From contig JANQQT010000179.1 of assembly GCA_028284925.1 (NCBI GenBank), positions 1 to 62,023 of the forward strand: DNA of 62,023 nucleotides, read 5' to 3'. The translations under genes were made by a program, and so were the position numbers. Position 1 is the stretch's first letter, and each line of letters opens with the position of its first letter. Source of the DNA: Phycisphaeraceae bacterium. Its GTDB lineage: Bacteria > Planctomycetota > Phycisphaerae > Phycisphaerales > Zrk34. The notes under the pieces were generated by a model. That model searched no databases and was not told the DNA's origin. It saw only the letters and a list, made by a program, of their open reading frames with translations. This document shows positions 27,014-33,668 of this stretch, in pieces.

Positions 27014-27298
27014 TTACGCGCTGTCGGCCGGAGCCCGATGACTTGCCTGGCAATCCAGTTCCTGAATTAACGCATCGGCGGCCTCGACGGACTGACGAGC
27101 CAGGTGCTCAATGCCGATGGTTCGATCGCCGCTTTGCGAAGATGCCAGGAGATCTGACCCGACCAGTTGTCCCAGGACGGCGGAGGCGATTCTCTCCCGT
27201 CGACCGGATATCACCGTGGCTTCGGCCTGTTTTTTCAATTCGATCAGATGATCGAGTGTGATCATTCGGGCCTGTTCTTCCTTCATTGGGTCGGACAT
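27014..27298 (-). CDS. Small hypothetical protein
   Basis: The 94-residue protein is mainly helical and hydrophilic (MITLDHLIELKKQAEATVIS, then …ASAVLGQLVGSDLLASSQSG). No family was recognised. Its start overlaps the end of the coiled-coil gene by 16 nt on the same strand, which suggests translational coupling and a shared complex. A second start at residue 5 (MKEEQARM) is possible. It lacks a signal peptide and is presumably cytoplasmic. Confidence 0.65.
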   Translation of the reverse strand: MSDPMKEEQARMITLDHLIELKKQAEATVISGRRERIASAVLGQLVGSDLLASSQSGDRTIGIEHLARQSVEAADALIQELDCQASHRAPADSA

Positions 27299-28125
27299 GG
27301 CGGGGTCTCGGAGGGATTCTGATCGGTAGGGGGGTGAATTTCCACGGAGGGCGATTCGATAAACATGGTTTCGATGGGAGATTGTGTCATGGGGCCTGTG
27401 TAGACGGAAGGGGTGTGTGGCATAGCAAATGATGGATTCGAGACTACGTCGACGTTGCAGGTCGCCGGTTTCTTATCTTCCTTATTGCGTTCACATTCGG
27501 CCAAACGCATGCGGGATTCATTCAGTTGGGCGATGCCTTGTTCCAGAGCAAATCGTTCCTGTGCGATGGCGGCTTGTTGTGTGTCAAGTTGTTGTTGCAG
27601 TTCCGTCAACCTGTCGAGTTCGTTTTGGATCAACTTCTCGGCTTCATCGACCTGCTTGCTTTGTTCTTCGAGCGATGCTTCGCGTTTATCGATGAGGGAT
27701 TGTCGTTGATCCAGATATTCTTCGAGTTCGCGTAACTCAATGATGCGCCGGTCGAGTGCTTCATCAATGTTGCTCAGTCCCTCGACGCTTTGAAGTTCGA
27801 CCTGCTCAAGGCTTTCGTGGCGTGCCTGTGCTTCTAATTCACGTCGTGACTGCTCAAGGGATTGTCCCGCTTGTTTGACTTTGGTGCGATGTTCAAGGAT
27901 GGCCCTGTGCTGATCGTCAAGGCGTTTCTTGCGTGCCTTGTAGTCCCGTGTGGCTTGTTTGGCTCTTCTCTGGGCATCAACGACGGTGTCCCGACCCGCA
28001 CGCAGAAGCTCAAACTGCTGTTGCAGGAAGCGCATGTTTTGCCTGATCTGCTCTTCTTCTCTCGCAACGGGATCCACAAGATCAGGGCTGGGTTCAGTCA
28101 TCAGTTTTTTGAGCTTTCTAAACAT
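27283..28125 (-). CDS. Long coiled-coil protein with disordered tail
   Basis: The product has 280 residues. Residues 20 to about 205 are heptad-patterned charged helix (REEEQIRQNMRFLQQQFELL, EQSRRELEAQARHESLEQ, ELDRLTELQQQLDTQQAAIA). The last 65 residues are Pro/Ser/Thr-rich and probably unstructured. There is no transmembrane segment. The gene precedes and overlaps a small helical protein gene. It resembles planctomycete coiled-coil hypotheticals, and a scaffolding role is an inference only. The ATG at 28125 has only a weak upstream GAG element. M9 is an alternative start. Confidence 0.72.
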   Translation of the reverse strand: MFRKLKKLMTEPSPDLVDPVAREEEQIRQNMRFLQQQFELLRAGRDTVVDAQRRAKQATRDYKARKKRLDDQHRAILEHRTKVKQAGQSLEQSRRELEAQARHESLEQVELQSVEGLSNIDEALDRRIIELRELEEYLDQRQSLIDKREASLEEQSKQVDEAEKLIQNELDRLTELQQQLDTQQAAIAQERFALEQGIAQLNESRMRLAECERNKEDKKPATCNVDVVSNPSFAMPHTPSVYTGPMTQSPIETMFIESPSVEIHPPTDQNPSETPPCPTQ

Positions 28126-28259
28126 AGAACAACTCGCTTATCATCGGTAAATCGTGGTTTGACGGTTGAATCGGCTTATGGACTCGGTATGGAGGTCAAA
28201 GAACGATTAGGGCGGGTGGAAGGCGTGTTTCAGAGGTCCGGTCGAGCTAATATCCGGCC

Positions 28260-28757
28260 ATGAGCCAGGCATTGGAAACACGGAGCGTTTTATTCGTCTG
28301 TATGGGCAATATCTGTCGGTCCCCCACGGGAGAGGGAGTGATGCGGCGACTGATCGAATCACACGGATTGAACGGACGAATTGAGGCGGATTCCGCAGGC
28401 ACGATCGGTTATCACAGCGGAAACCCGGCGGATGCCCGTATGAAACGGGCGGCAAAACGCAGGGACTACGATTTGGATAGCAGGGCACGTCAGATTGTTG
28501 TAGATGACTTTGACCGATTTGATCTAATTGTTGCCATGGATCGTGATAACTATGAAGATATTCTTTCGCTGGATCGGGCAGGGCGTCACCACGACAAGGT
28601 GCGCCTGTTCAGTGAGTTTCTGGAACGGGGGGACTCGTTCGGTGTGGATGTTCCTGATCCCTATTACGGCGGGGAACAGGGCTTCGAACACGTATTGGAT
28701 ATGATTGAGGCCGGCTGTCCTCGAATTCTCGATCACCTGATGGGGGAAATGGATTAG
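28260..28757 (+). CDS. Low-molecular-weight protein-tyrosine phosphatase
   Basis: A 165-residue enzyme of the arsenate-reductase-like LMW-PTP fold. The phosphate loop C-x5-R is near residues 14-20 (FVCMGNICRSPTGEGV). The general-acid aspartate lies in the conserved DPYYGGEQGFEHVLDM segment, and residues VAMDRDNYEDI match the family. Length is standard. It would dephosphorylate tyrosine residues on a cytoplasmic or envelope-synthesis protein. It stands alone, divergent from the coiled-coil gene. The start lacks a strong Shine-Dalgarno. Confidence 0.96.
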   Translation: MSQALETRSVLFVCMGNICRSPTGEGVMRRLIESHGLNGRIEADSAGTIGYHSGNPADARMKRAAKRRDYDLDSRARQIVVDDFDRFDLIVAMDRDNYEDILSLDRAGRHHDKVRLFSEFLERGDSFGVDVPDPYYGGEQGFEHVLDMIEAGCPRILDHLMGEMD

Positions 28758-29350
28758 GCGGAGAGATCAGTCTCACGGATGATGGTGGATTGGAAGGTAT
28801 AGAACTCGAGATCAGATCGGGTACGCCATGCGTCGGCCGCAAGTCCCATTTTGTGTGCGCAACAATTGGATAACGTTTCTTCCAAATTCCATCCCTGTTC
28901 TGTGGCCACCTGGGGTAGGAAGCATCCGGTCTTGTGCGACGTGGAGGATGTGTCAACGATATAAATCCCATCTTCGCCGAGTTTCATCTGCATCGGGTCA
29001 TCTATTCTCTGTAGTGGCGTGAGCATCGATACTTCTATGACAAGATCGTTGATTTCAGCCAGCACGACCGGGTTGGTACGGACAAATCGCGGGTCTCGTG
29101 TGGCGGCTGCCGCCATCTTGATGACCGTGATCCAGAGGGGGTCTTCGGATGAAAAATTACCGATGCAGCCACGCAATTGGCCATGCCGATGATGAAGCGT
29201 CACGAAACATCCGTAGGGCTGTTGGAGAAAAGATTCTTTATCCGTGACTCGAGGGTCGCCAGGTTCGCGGTACGACAACACATCCGCGACGGCGTTGCGG
29301 GCGATCGAAAGAATACGGCGTTGCTGATCCGGGGTATAGGAGGTTGTCAT
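28754..29350 (-). CDS. AMMECR1 domain protein
   Basis: The 198-residue protein matches the AMMECR1/AmmeMemoRadiSam protein A family. The signature is GQLRGCIGNF (residues 58-67), preceded by CFVTLH, followed by AAATRDPRF (usual aa.DpRFpP) and EISML-type EVSMLTPLQ. Near the C-terminus are FLPQVATEQGW and CCAHKMGL, both conserved. The function in bacteria is unproven. Many genomes pair it with Memo and a radical-SAM enzyme, which are not seen here. The start overlaps nadC's stop by 4 nt (ATGA), so they are coupled. Confidence 0.95.
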   Translation of the reverse strand: MTTSYTPDQQRRILSIARNAVADVLSYREPGDPRVTDKESFLQQPYGCFVTLHHRHGQLRGCIGNFSSEDPLWITVIKMAAAATRDPRFVRTNPVVLAEINDLVIEVSMLTPLQRIDDPMQMKLGEDGIYIVDTSSTSHKTGCFLPQVATEQGWNLEETLSNCCAHKMGLAADAWRTRSDLEFYTFQSTIIRETDLSA

Positions 29351-30276
29351 TGGGCGATCAGGTCCAATCCGATATCCAGTGCGGGTGCGGAGTGTGTCAG
29401 CGCCCCGATAGCGATGCGATCGACGCCGGTTTCCGCAATGGCGACGACGCTGGCCAGATCCACGCCACCACTGGCTTCCAGTTGAATTGGCGAGTCGGCT
29501 TGATCCCGTAGTTGCACGGCTTCCTTCAGGAGTTCAGGAGCCATGTTGTCGAGAAGAACAATGTCGACCGGCGTGCCGAGTGTTTGTTCAAATTGCTCCG
29601 GCGTATCCACTTCGATTTCAATAAACTCGGGTCTTGGCGCGTGAGAACTGGCCCGTTCGATGATTTCCTGGATCGCCTCGTTTAGATTCTCGGTCGGGAT
29701 ATGGGCGATGTGATTGTCCTTAATCAACACAGCGTCGAACAGACCGATTCGATGGCAGTGACCGTCACCACAGTGCACAGCGTATTTGGCCAGATCACGC
29801 ATTCCGGGGATGGTCTTGCGCGTGTCGTAAATTTTGGCGTGGGTATGGGCGACGGCCTGAACGTATTGGTGGGTCAGTGTGGCAATGCCACTCAGGTGTG
29901 TAAGGAAATTCAACATCACACGTTCGGCGGTGACAATGGCGTGAAGCGGACCCGCGATGTCGGCGATGACCTGGCGGGGTGAAAGCGTTGAACCGTCTTC
30001 AAGTATGTTGGTGACTTGAAGCGCTTCGTTGTAGGTCGATGCGATCTGTTGAAGGAGAATGCCGCCACATAGCCTGCCTCGTGAGCGTGCACGAAAGTGA
30101 GCAGTGGCCGTCAGGGTCTCGGGAATGCATACGGCAGACGTAACATCCCCGGTCGTTCGAAGGTCTTCGATCCTTGCACGTTCGATCAGTTCCTGCAAGG
30201 CAGTTGAGTCGACGATTGATTCGAACAGTTCCGCAGAAGTTGATTCAGAGGAATGAGCAGGTGTGGAAGGGGGCAT
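29347..30276 (-). CDS. nadC: Nicotinate-nucleotide pyrophosphorylase (carboxylating)
   Basis: The 309-residue enzyme condenses quinolinate and PRPP in NAD synthesis. The family landmarks are AERVMLNFLTHLSGIATLT, YDTRKTIPGMRDLAKYAVHCGDGHCHRIGLFDAVLIKDNH and LLDNM near 230. They match bacterial NadC and include the residues that bind PRPP and quinolinate. A Ser/Thr/Pro-rich N-terminal extension of about 28 residues precedes the core, so a later start could be true. It lies between the ASCH gene (18-bp gap) and AMMECR1 (4-bp overlap). NadA and NadB are not in the window. Confidence 0.97.
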   Translation of the reverse strand: MPPSTPAHSSESTSAELFESIVDSTALQELIERARIEDLRTTGDVTSAVCIPETLTATAHFRARSRGRLCGGILLQQIASTYNEALQVTNILEDGSTLSPRQVIADIAGPLHAIVTAERVMLNFLTHLSGIATLTHQYVQAVAHTHAKIYDTRKTIPGMRDLAKYAVHCGDGHCHRIGLFDAVLIKDNHIAHIPTENLNEAIQEIIERASSHAPRPEFIEIEVDTPEQFEQTLGTPVDIVLLDNMAPELLKEAVQLRDQADSPIQLEASGGVDLASVVAIAETGVDRIAIGALTHSAPALDIGLDLIAQ

Positions 30277-30294
30277 GGGATAAACCAGGCGGTA

Positions 30295-31038
30295 TCAGGA
30301 AGGGACGGCATCCACGCGATAGACGCGATCGCCCGAAGGTGTAAATCGTAGACGATCGCCGGGCTGCAGGCGATGTTCCTTAAGCCACCTTGACCAACCA
30401 CGCCAGCGGAAGATTTTCTTGCTCTTCACGATATCCGTAAGAACGATCTGAATGCCTTCGAGATCCAACGCAATCTCTCTGCCGCGATGGGTCTTGGTTG
30501 CCCCTCCGAGCGAATCTTCCGGGAATCGATCCATGCAATCCGTCACGCGCATGGTTCCCTGTGTGAGCGCGCCGCCGGTTAATGTAATCTCAAAGCCTTC
30601 GGTCGAGTACGCATGTGAAATTTCACCAGCTGATGTCTCGCCCGTGCCTTCATCCACGTAATACCATGCCCGCATGTTCTGCGGCTTGTAAGTGGGTTGT
30701 TCCGCGCTGAGCGCCAGCTCACGAATCCAGATCAATGTCGCATGTCGGCAGGTTGCATGGAGCTGAAAGAATTCATCCGTCCCATGAATCAGATCGTTCC
30801 ATTGTGTTCGAATATCGTTCAGAAGATCCTGATCCAGACGATCCGTGGACCATACCTGGTCCACCACCGCTTTGGCGAAGAACGGGCCGCCCGATCGTTT
30901 GAAGTGGATCACCTGGCCCGGAGCCGCACAACCGAATGGCGGCTTGGGCAGCTTGGTCAGGCGACACTCGATCGTCTTGTGACCGGACACGATCAGTTTT
31001 TCGTATCGAGGCTGAACGATGGCGATGTGGATTCCCAT
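30295..31038 (-). CDS. ASCH-domain protein
   Basis: The 247-residue protein opens with the ASCH pattern: MGIHIAIVQPRYEKLIVSGHKTIECRLTKLP (the 'vk.p..eli.aGeKtiEvR' start) and GQVIHFKRSGGPFFAKAVV. ASCH is a PUA-like RNA-binding fold. The C-terminal half contains a separate alpha/beta region with LEGIQIVLTDIVKSKKIF and a basic end, RWRGWSRWLKEHRLQPGDRLRFT, resembling another PUA/SAF-like nucleic-acid-binding fold. A role with RNA or nucleotides is inferred. It heads the minus-strand unit with nadC and AMMECR1. Confidence 0.8.
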   Translation of the reverse strand: MGIHIAIVQPRYEKLIVSGHKTIECRLTKLPKPPFGCAAPGQVIHFKRSGGPFFAKAVVDQVWSTDRLDQDLLNDIRTQWNDLIHGTDEFFQLHATCRHATLIWIRELALSAEQPTYKPQNMRAWYYVDEGTGETSAGEISHAYSTEGFEITLTGGALTQGTMRVTDCMDRFPEDSLGGATKTHRGREIALDLEGIQIVLTDIVKSKKIFRWRGWSRWLKEHRLQPGDRLRFTPSGDRVYRVDAVPS

Positions 31039-31168
31039 CGGTTTGTTTTACCATATTTGGCTCTCACAGGATAGGCCAAAGTCCGTTGAGCACGCTCGGC
31101 GTGTAAAACTGGTATTCGATTGCTTCGCGCGCCTCCCCTTGTGCCGGTAAACTTACTACAATGCCGTT

Positions 31169-31894
31169 ATGACCAAACAGATGGAACAGGATGAAGCGGT
31201 GGAAGTGGATGCCGATGGGAAATCTTCGGATGAAGAGGACTTCGGGGACGTCGATTCCGGAGGGACAAATTCCAGGGGGGCTACTTCCGGGGGTACAGCT
31301 TCCGGGGGCGATTCTGATGCATCAGGTGAGGAGCAGGTCGAAGGCGCCTCCGTCGAGGTCGATGACTCAATCGATATGTCACAGGTCATGCGGCAGGTTG
31401 AGGCCATTCTCATGAGCATCGAGCGCCCGATCACCCCCGGCAAGGTGGCCGAGGCCATCGGTTTGGATGCCACCGGTCCGGTGCGCAAGGCCATGGACCA
31501 GCTGAACGAGGCATACACCGAGTCCGGTCGAAGTTTCACCATCGAAAAGGTAGCGGGGGGTTATCAGATTCTAACGCTACCGGAATTTCGCGAAGTCGTC
31601 GGCGCCCTGCATCGAACGCGGCAGGATAATAAACTTTCTCCCGCCGCTCTCGAGGCATTGGCCATCATTGCATACAAACAACCCGTCATTCGTGCCAACA
31701 TCGAAGCCATTCGGGGCGTCAGCAGTGGCGAAGTGCTTCGGTCACTGATGGATAAGCATCTGGTGAAAATCGTGGGCCGGGCGGAGGAAATCGGGAGGCC
31801 CATGCTTTATGGAACCACCAAGACCTTTCTGCAAGTATTTGGCCTGTCCTCGCTGAAAGATCTGCCCAAGTCGGAGGAGTTGATCAAACCATGA
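31169..31894 (+). CDS. scpB: Segregation and condensation protein B
   Basis: The 241-residue protein is the kleisin-partner ScpB, a two-winged-helix subunit of SMC-ScpAB. Motifs: QVMRQVEAILMSIERPITPGKVAEAIG, YQILTLPEFREVVGAL and ALEALAIIAYKQPVIRANIEAIRGV, which is the strongest ScpB signature, then GRPMLYGTTKTFLQVFGL. The N-terminal 70 residues are acidic with Ser/Gly/Thr repeats (DSGGTNSRGATSGGTASGGD) not found in the family core, so are an extension or an over-called start. The downstream lipoprotein gene overlaps by 4 nt. Confidence 0.95.
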   Translation: MTKQMEQDEAVEVDADGKSSDEEDFGDVDSGGTNSRGATSGGTASGGDSDASGEEQVEGASVEVDDSIDMSQVMRQVEAILMSIERPITPGKVAEAIGLDATGPVRKAMDQLNEAYTESGRSFTIEKVAGGYQILTLPEFREVVGALHRTRQDNKLSPAALEALAIIAYKQPVIRANIEAIRGVSSGEVLRSLMDKHLVKIVGRAEEIGRPMLYGTTKTFLQVFGLSSLKDLPKSEELIKP

Positions 31895-32352
31895 CGCGAT
31901 CGGTCCTTATGCTTCTGGCTCTTGGCATGGTGGCGATGTCCCTGGCAGGCTGTGGCACATATCAGTTGAGAGGCAAGGTTGTCGAAGGGCCCAACTCAAT
32001 GGTCGTGATTGTCGATGAGGATGATGACCGTTTGAACGGCAAACCGGTGGGCGGAGCCACGATTGAATTAATGATGGACCCGCGAACGCTCGGCCGCAAA
32101 GCTCTTCAGCCGGATAACTCGAGAGCGGACGGTACGTTTGCGATTACCATTGATGAACTGGGAGCCGGCTTCCTGGAGTACGAATTCAGCGTCCTGGCAC
32201 GTCATCGGGGGAATGATCCGGCGTACCATACCTTCATGTTGCCTGGGCGAAGTAAACGCCTGCTTATCGTGTTGGCTCGCGGTCGGGATCGTCCCATTGA
32301 CCTGGACCCGCGGGCTCGCGATCTGAAGAAAGCAGCCCAGTTCGGCAAATGA
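31891..32352 (+). CDS. Small lipoprotein of unknown function
   Basis: The product has 153 residues with a short signal peptide and lipobox LAGC (Cys21). The mature protein begins GTYQLRGKVVEGPNSMVVIVDEDDD and looks like one carboxypeptidase-regulatory or transthyretin-like beta domain (PVGGATIEL, FAITIDELGAGFLEYEFSVLARH). The gene overlaps scpB by 4 nt (ATGA). It is probably translated from the same transcript, though no functional link is obvious. A small hairpin at 32363-32377 lies just after the stop. Confidence 0.75.
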   Translation: MTRSVLMLLALGMVAMSLAGCGTYQLRGKVVEGPNSMVVIVDEDDDRLNGKPVGGATIELMMDPRTLGRKALQPDNSRADGTFAITIDELGAGFLEYEFSVLARHRGNDPAYHTFMLPGRSKRLLIVLARGRDRPIDLDPRARDLKKAAQFGK

Positions 32353-32523
32353 ATTCACAGTTTACCCTTCATGGGTATCCCTGGTATGAACTGTCATAAA
32401 CACGATTAACGTGGGTAACGCTTCAGGACGATAAATCCATTCGGGACATTACAGGTTAATACGAGATTCGATATTTCATGGCATTGTCCCATTTAGAGTG
32501 CGTTGGATTTGAAGGTAGAGACC

Positions 32524-33153
32524 ATGCATCGACACCAGACTGTTTTGCTTTTCGGCCCGCCCGGCAGCGGTAAGGGAACACAGGGCAGGGTAATCGGTTC
32601 CATTCCGGGGTTTTACCATTGTTCGTGTGGCGATGTCTTTCGACGCATCGATCCCGGATCGGAACTCGGAAGCGTTTTCATGGAACACTCTTCCCGAGGC
32701 GAGCTGGTTCCCGATGATGTGACCGTCAAAATGTGGCACGCCCATATCCGCGCACAACACGGAACCGGTGCTTACAAGCCCAAGACCGACCTTCTCATTC
32801 TCGATGGCATCCCCCGGAATGTACACCAGGCGGAAATGCTGGAAGCCGAGCTGCACATACTGCGCGTTCTCCACCTGGTTTGCCCCGATGAGGAAGCCAT
32901 GATCGATCGTCTGCGTCGTCGTGCTCTTAAGGAAAATCGACTTGACGATGCCAAAGAGGATGTAATCCGCCACCGCTGGGAGGTCTATCGCGAGGAAACC
33001 GCGCCCGTACTCTCCTACTTCTCGGATGAAATGGTCACCGAAATCAATGCCACATCATCGCCCGCCGAAGTCCTTCGCGAAATCCTCGGCGTCGTCATCC
33101 CCATCCAAAATACACATTTCCGTCGCCTGCAACAGGAAGCCGGGACTCCCTGA
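32524..33153 (+). CDS. Adenylate-kinase-family nucleoside monophosphate kinase
   Basis: The 209-residue protein opens MHRHQTVLLFGPPGSGKGTQGRVIG, a Walker A motif of adenylate kinase type. CSCGDVFRRID replaces the usual HxSTGDMLR. DLLILDGIPRNVHQAEML matches the 'DGFPR...Q' motif, and NRLDDAKEDVIRHRWEVYREETAPVL matches the R.DD..e.i..R...Y segment, but with a short LID and no zinc-finger cysteines. It could be a second NMP kinase or the main Adk of this genome. The start at 32524 fits GAAGG at 32511-32515. The upstream TTG at 32503 is less likely. Confidence 0.88.
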   Translation: MHRHQTVLLFGPPGSGKGTQGRVIGSIPGFYHCSCGDVFRRIDPGSELGSVFMEHSSRGELVPDDVTVKMWHAHIRAQHGTGAYKPKTDLLILDGIPRNVHQAEMLEAELHILRVLHLVCPDEEAMIDRLRRRALKENRLDDAKEDVIRHRWEVYREETAPVLSYFSDEMVTEINATSSPAEVLREILGVVIPIQNTHFRRLQQEAGTP

Positions 33154-33178
33154 GCAGCACGCTCACCGATGTGACTCA

Positions 33179-33643
33179 TCAGGTGATGTCTTGCTCACCA
33201 ACGGGCCATTCCGCCTCCTGTTTATGACCGAATGAAACACGATTGTCGATGAGCCGAATCCAACACACCTTGATGCGATAAAACTGTTCACTTCTGGCCC
33301 GTTCCTCGAAAGCCTTCGCGTAGGGATGTCGCTCCACAAAAAGCTCCCAGGTTTTCTTAAACTCGTTGGGCGGGATGGTCTCACAGATTCCCCGAAATTG
33401 CACACCGCGTATCTCCGCCGCGATTTCAAACGGTGGATACGCCGTCCCCGCGACCTGCCCATCCCTGGTGACATGTTGACTGTGTACTGAAGCCGGGTTG
33501 GACAGGAAATACAGATTCAAATCGTCATCCGCCGCAAAGTTCACGTTTGCAGCGTATGGCTTGCCACCATCATCAACGGTTGCCAGTGACAGTGTGCCGA
33601 CCTCCGCGAACAACTCTTTGATCTGCGTGTGAAGATCCGCCAT
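33179..33643 (-). CDS. Pyridoxamine 5'-phosphate oxidase-family protein
   Basis: The 154-residue protein resembles small FMN-binding split-barrel (PNPOx-like) proteins: MADLHTQIKELFAEVGTLSL, AANVNFAADDDLNLYFLSNPASVHSQHVTRDGQVAG, FRGICETIPP and KVCWIRLIDN. This match shows flavin binding by family, while the reaction is unknown and unlikely to be vitamin B6 synthesis. The start at 33643 was preferred over 33778 because the core begins at MADLHTQ and the upstream part reads as an unrelated basic stretch overlapping the end of alaS. It is transcribed after alaS on the same strand. Confidence 0.85.
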   Translation of the reverse strand: MADLHTQIKELFAEVGTLSLATVDDGGKPYAANVNFAADDDLNLYFLSNPASVHSQHVTRDGQVAGTAYPPFEIAAEIRGVQFRGICETIPPNEFKKTWELFVERHPYAKAFEERARSEQFYRIKVCWIRLIDNRVSFGHKQEAEWPVGEQDIT

Positions 33644-33668
33644 AGTCCTATACGCCCCAACTGTAGAT

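Noticed and set aside
32363-32377. TACCC…GGGTA hairpin after the scpB-linked lipoprotein as terminator
   Set aside because: The 5-bp stem has no T-tract downstream, so it was not annotated as a terminator.
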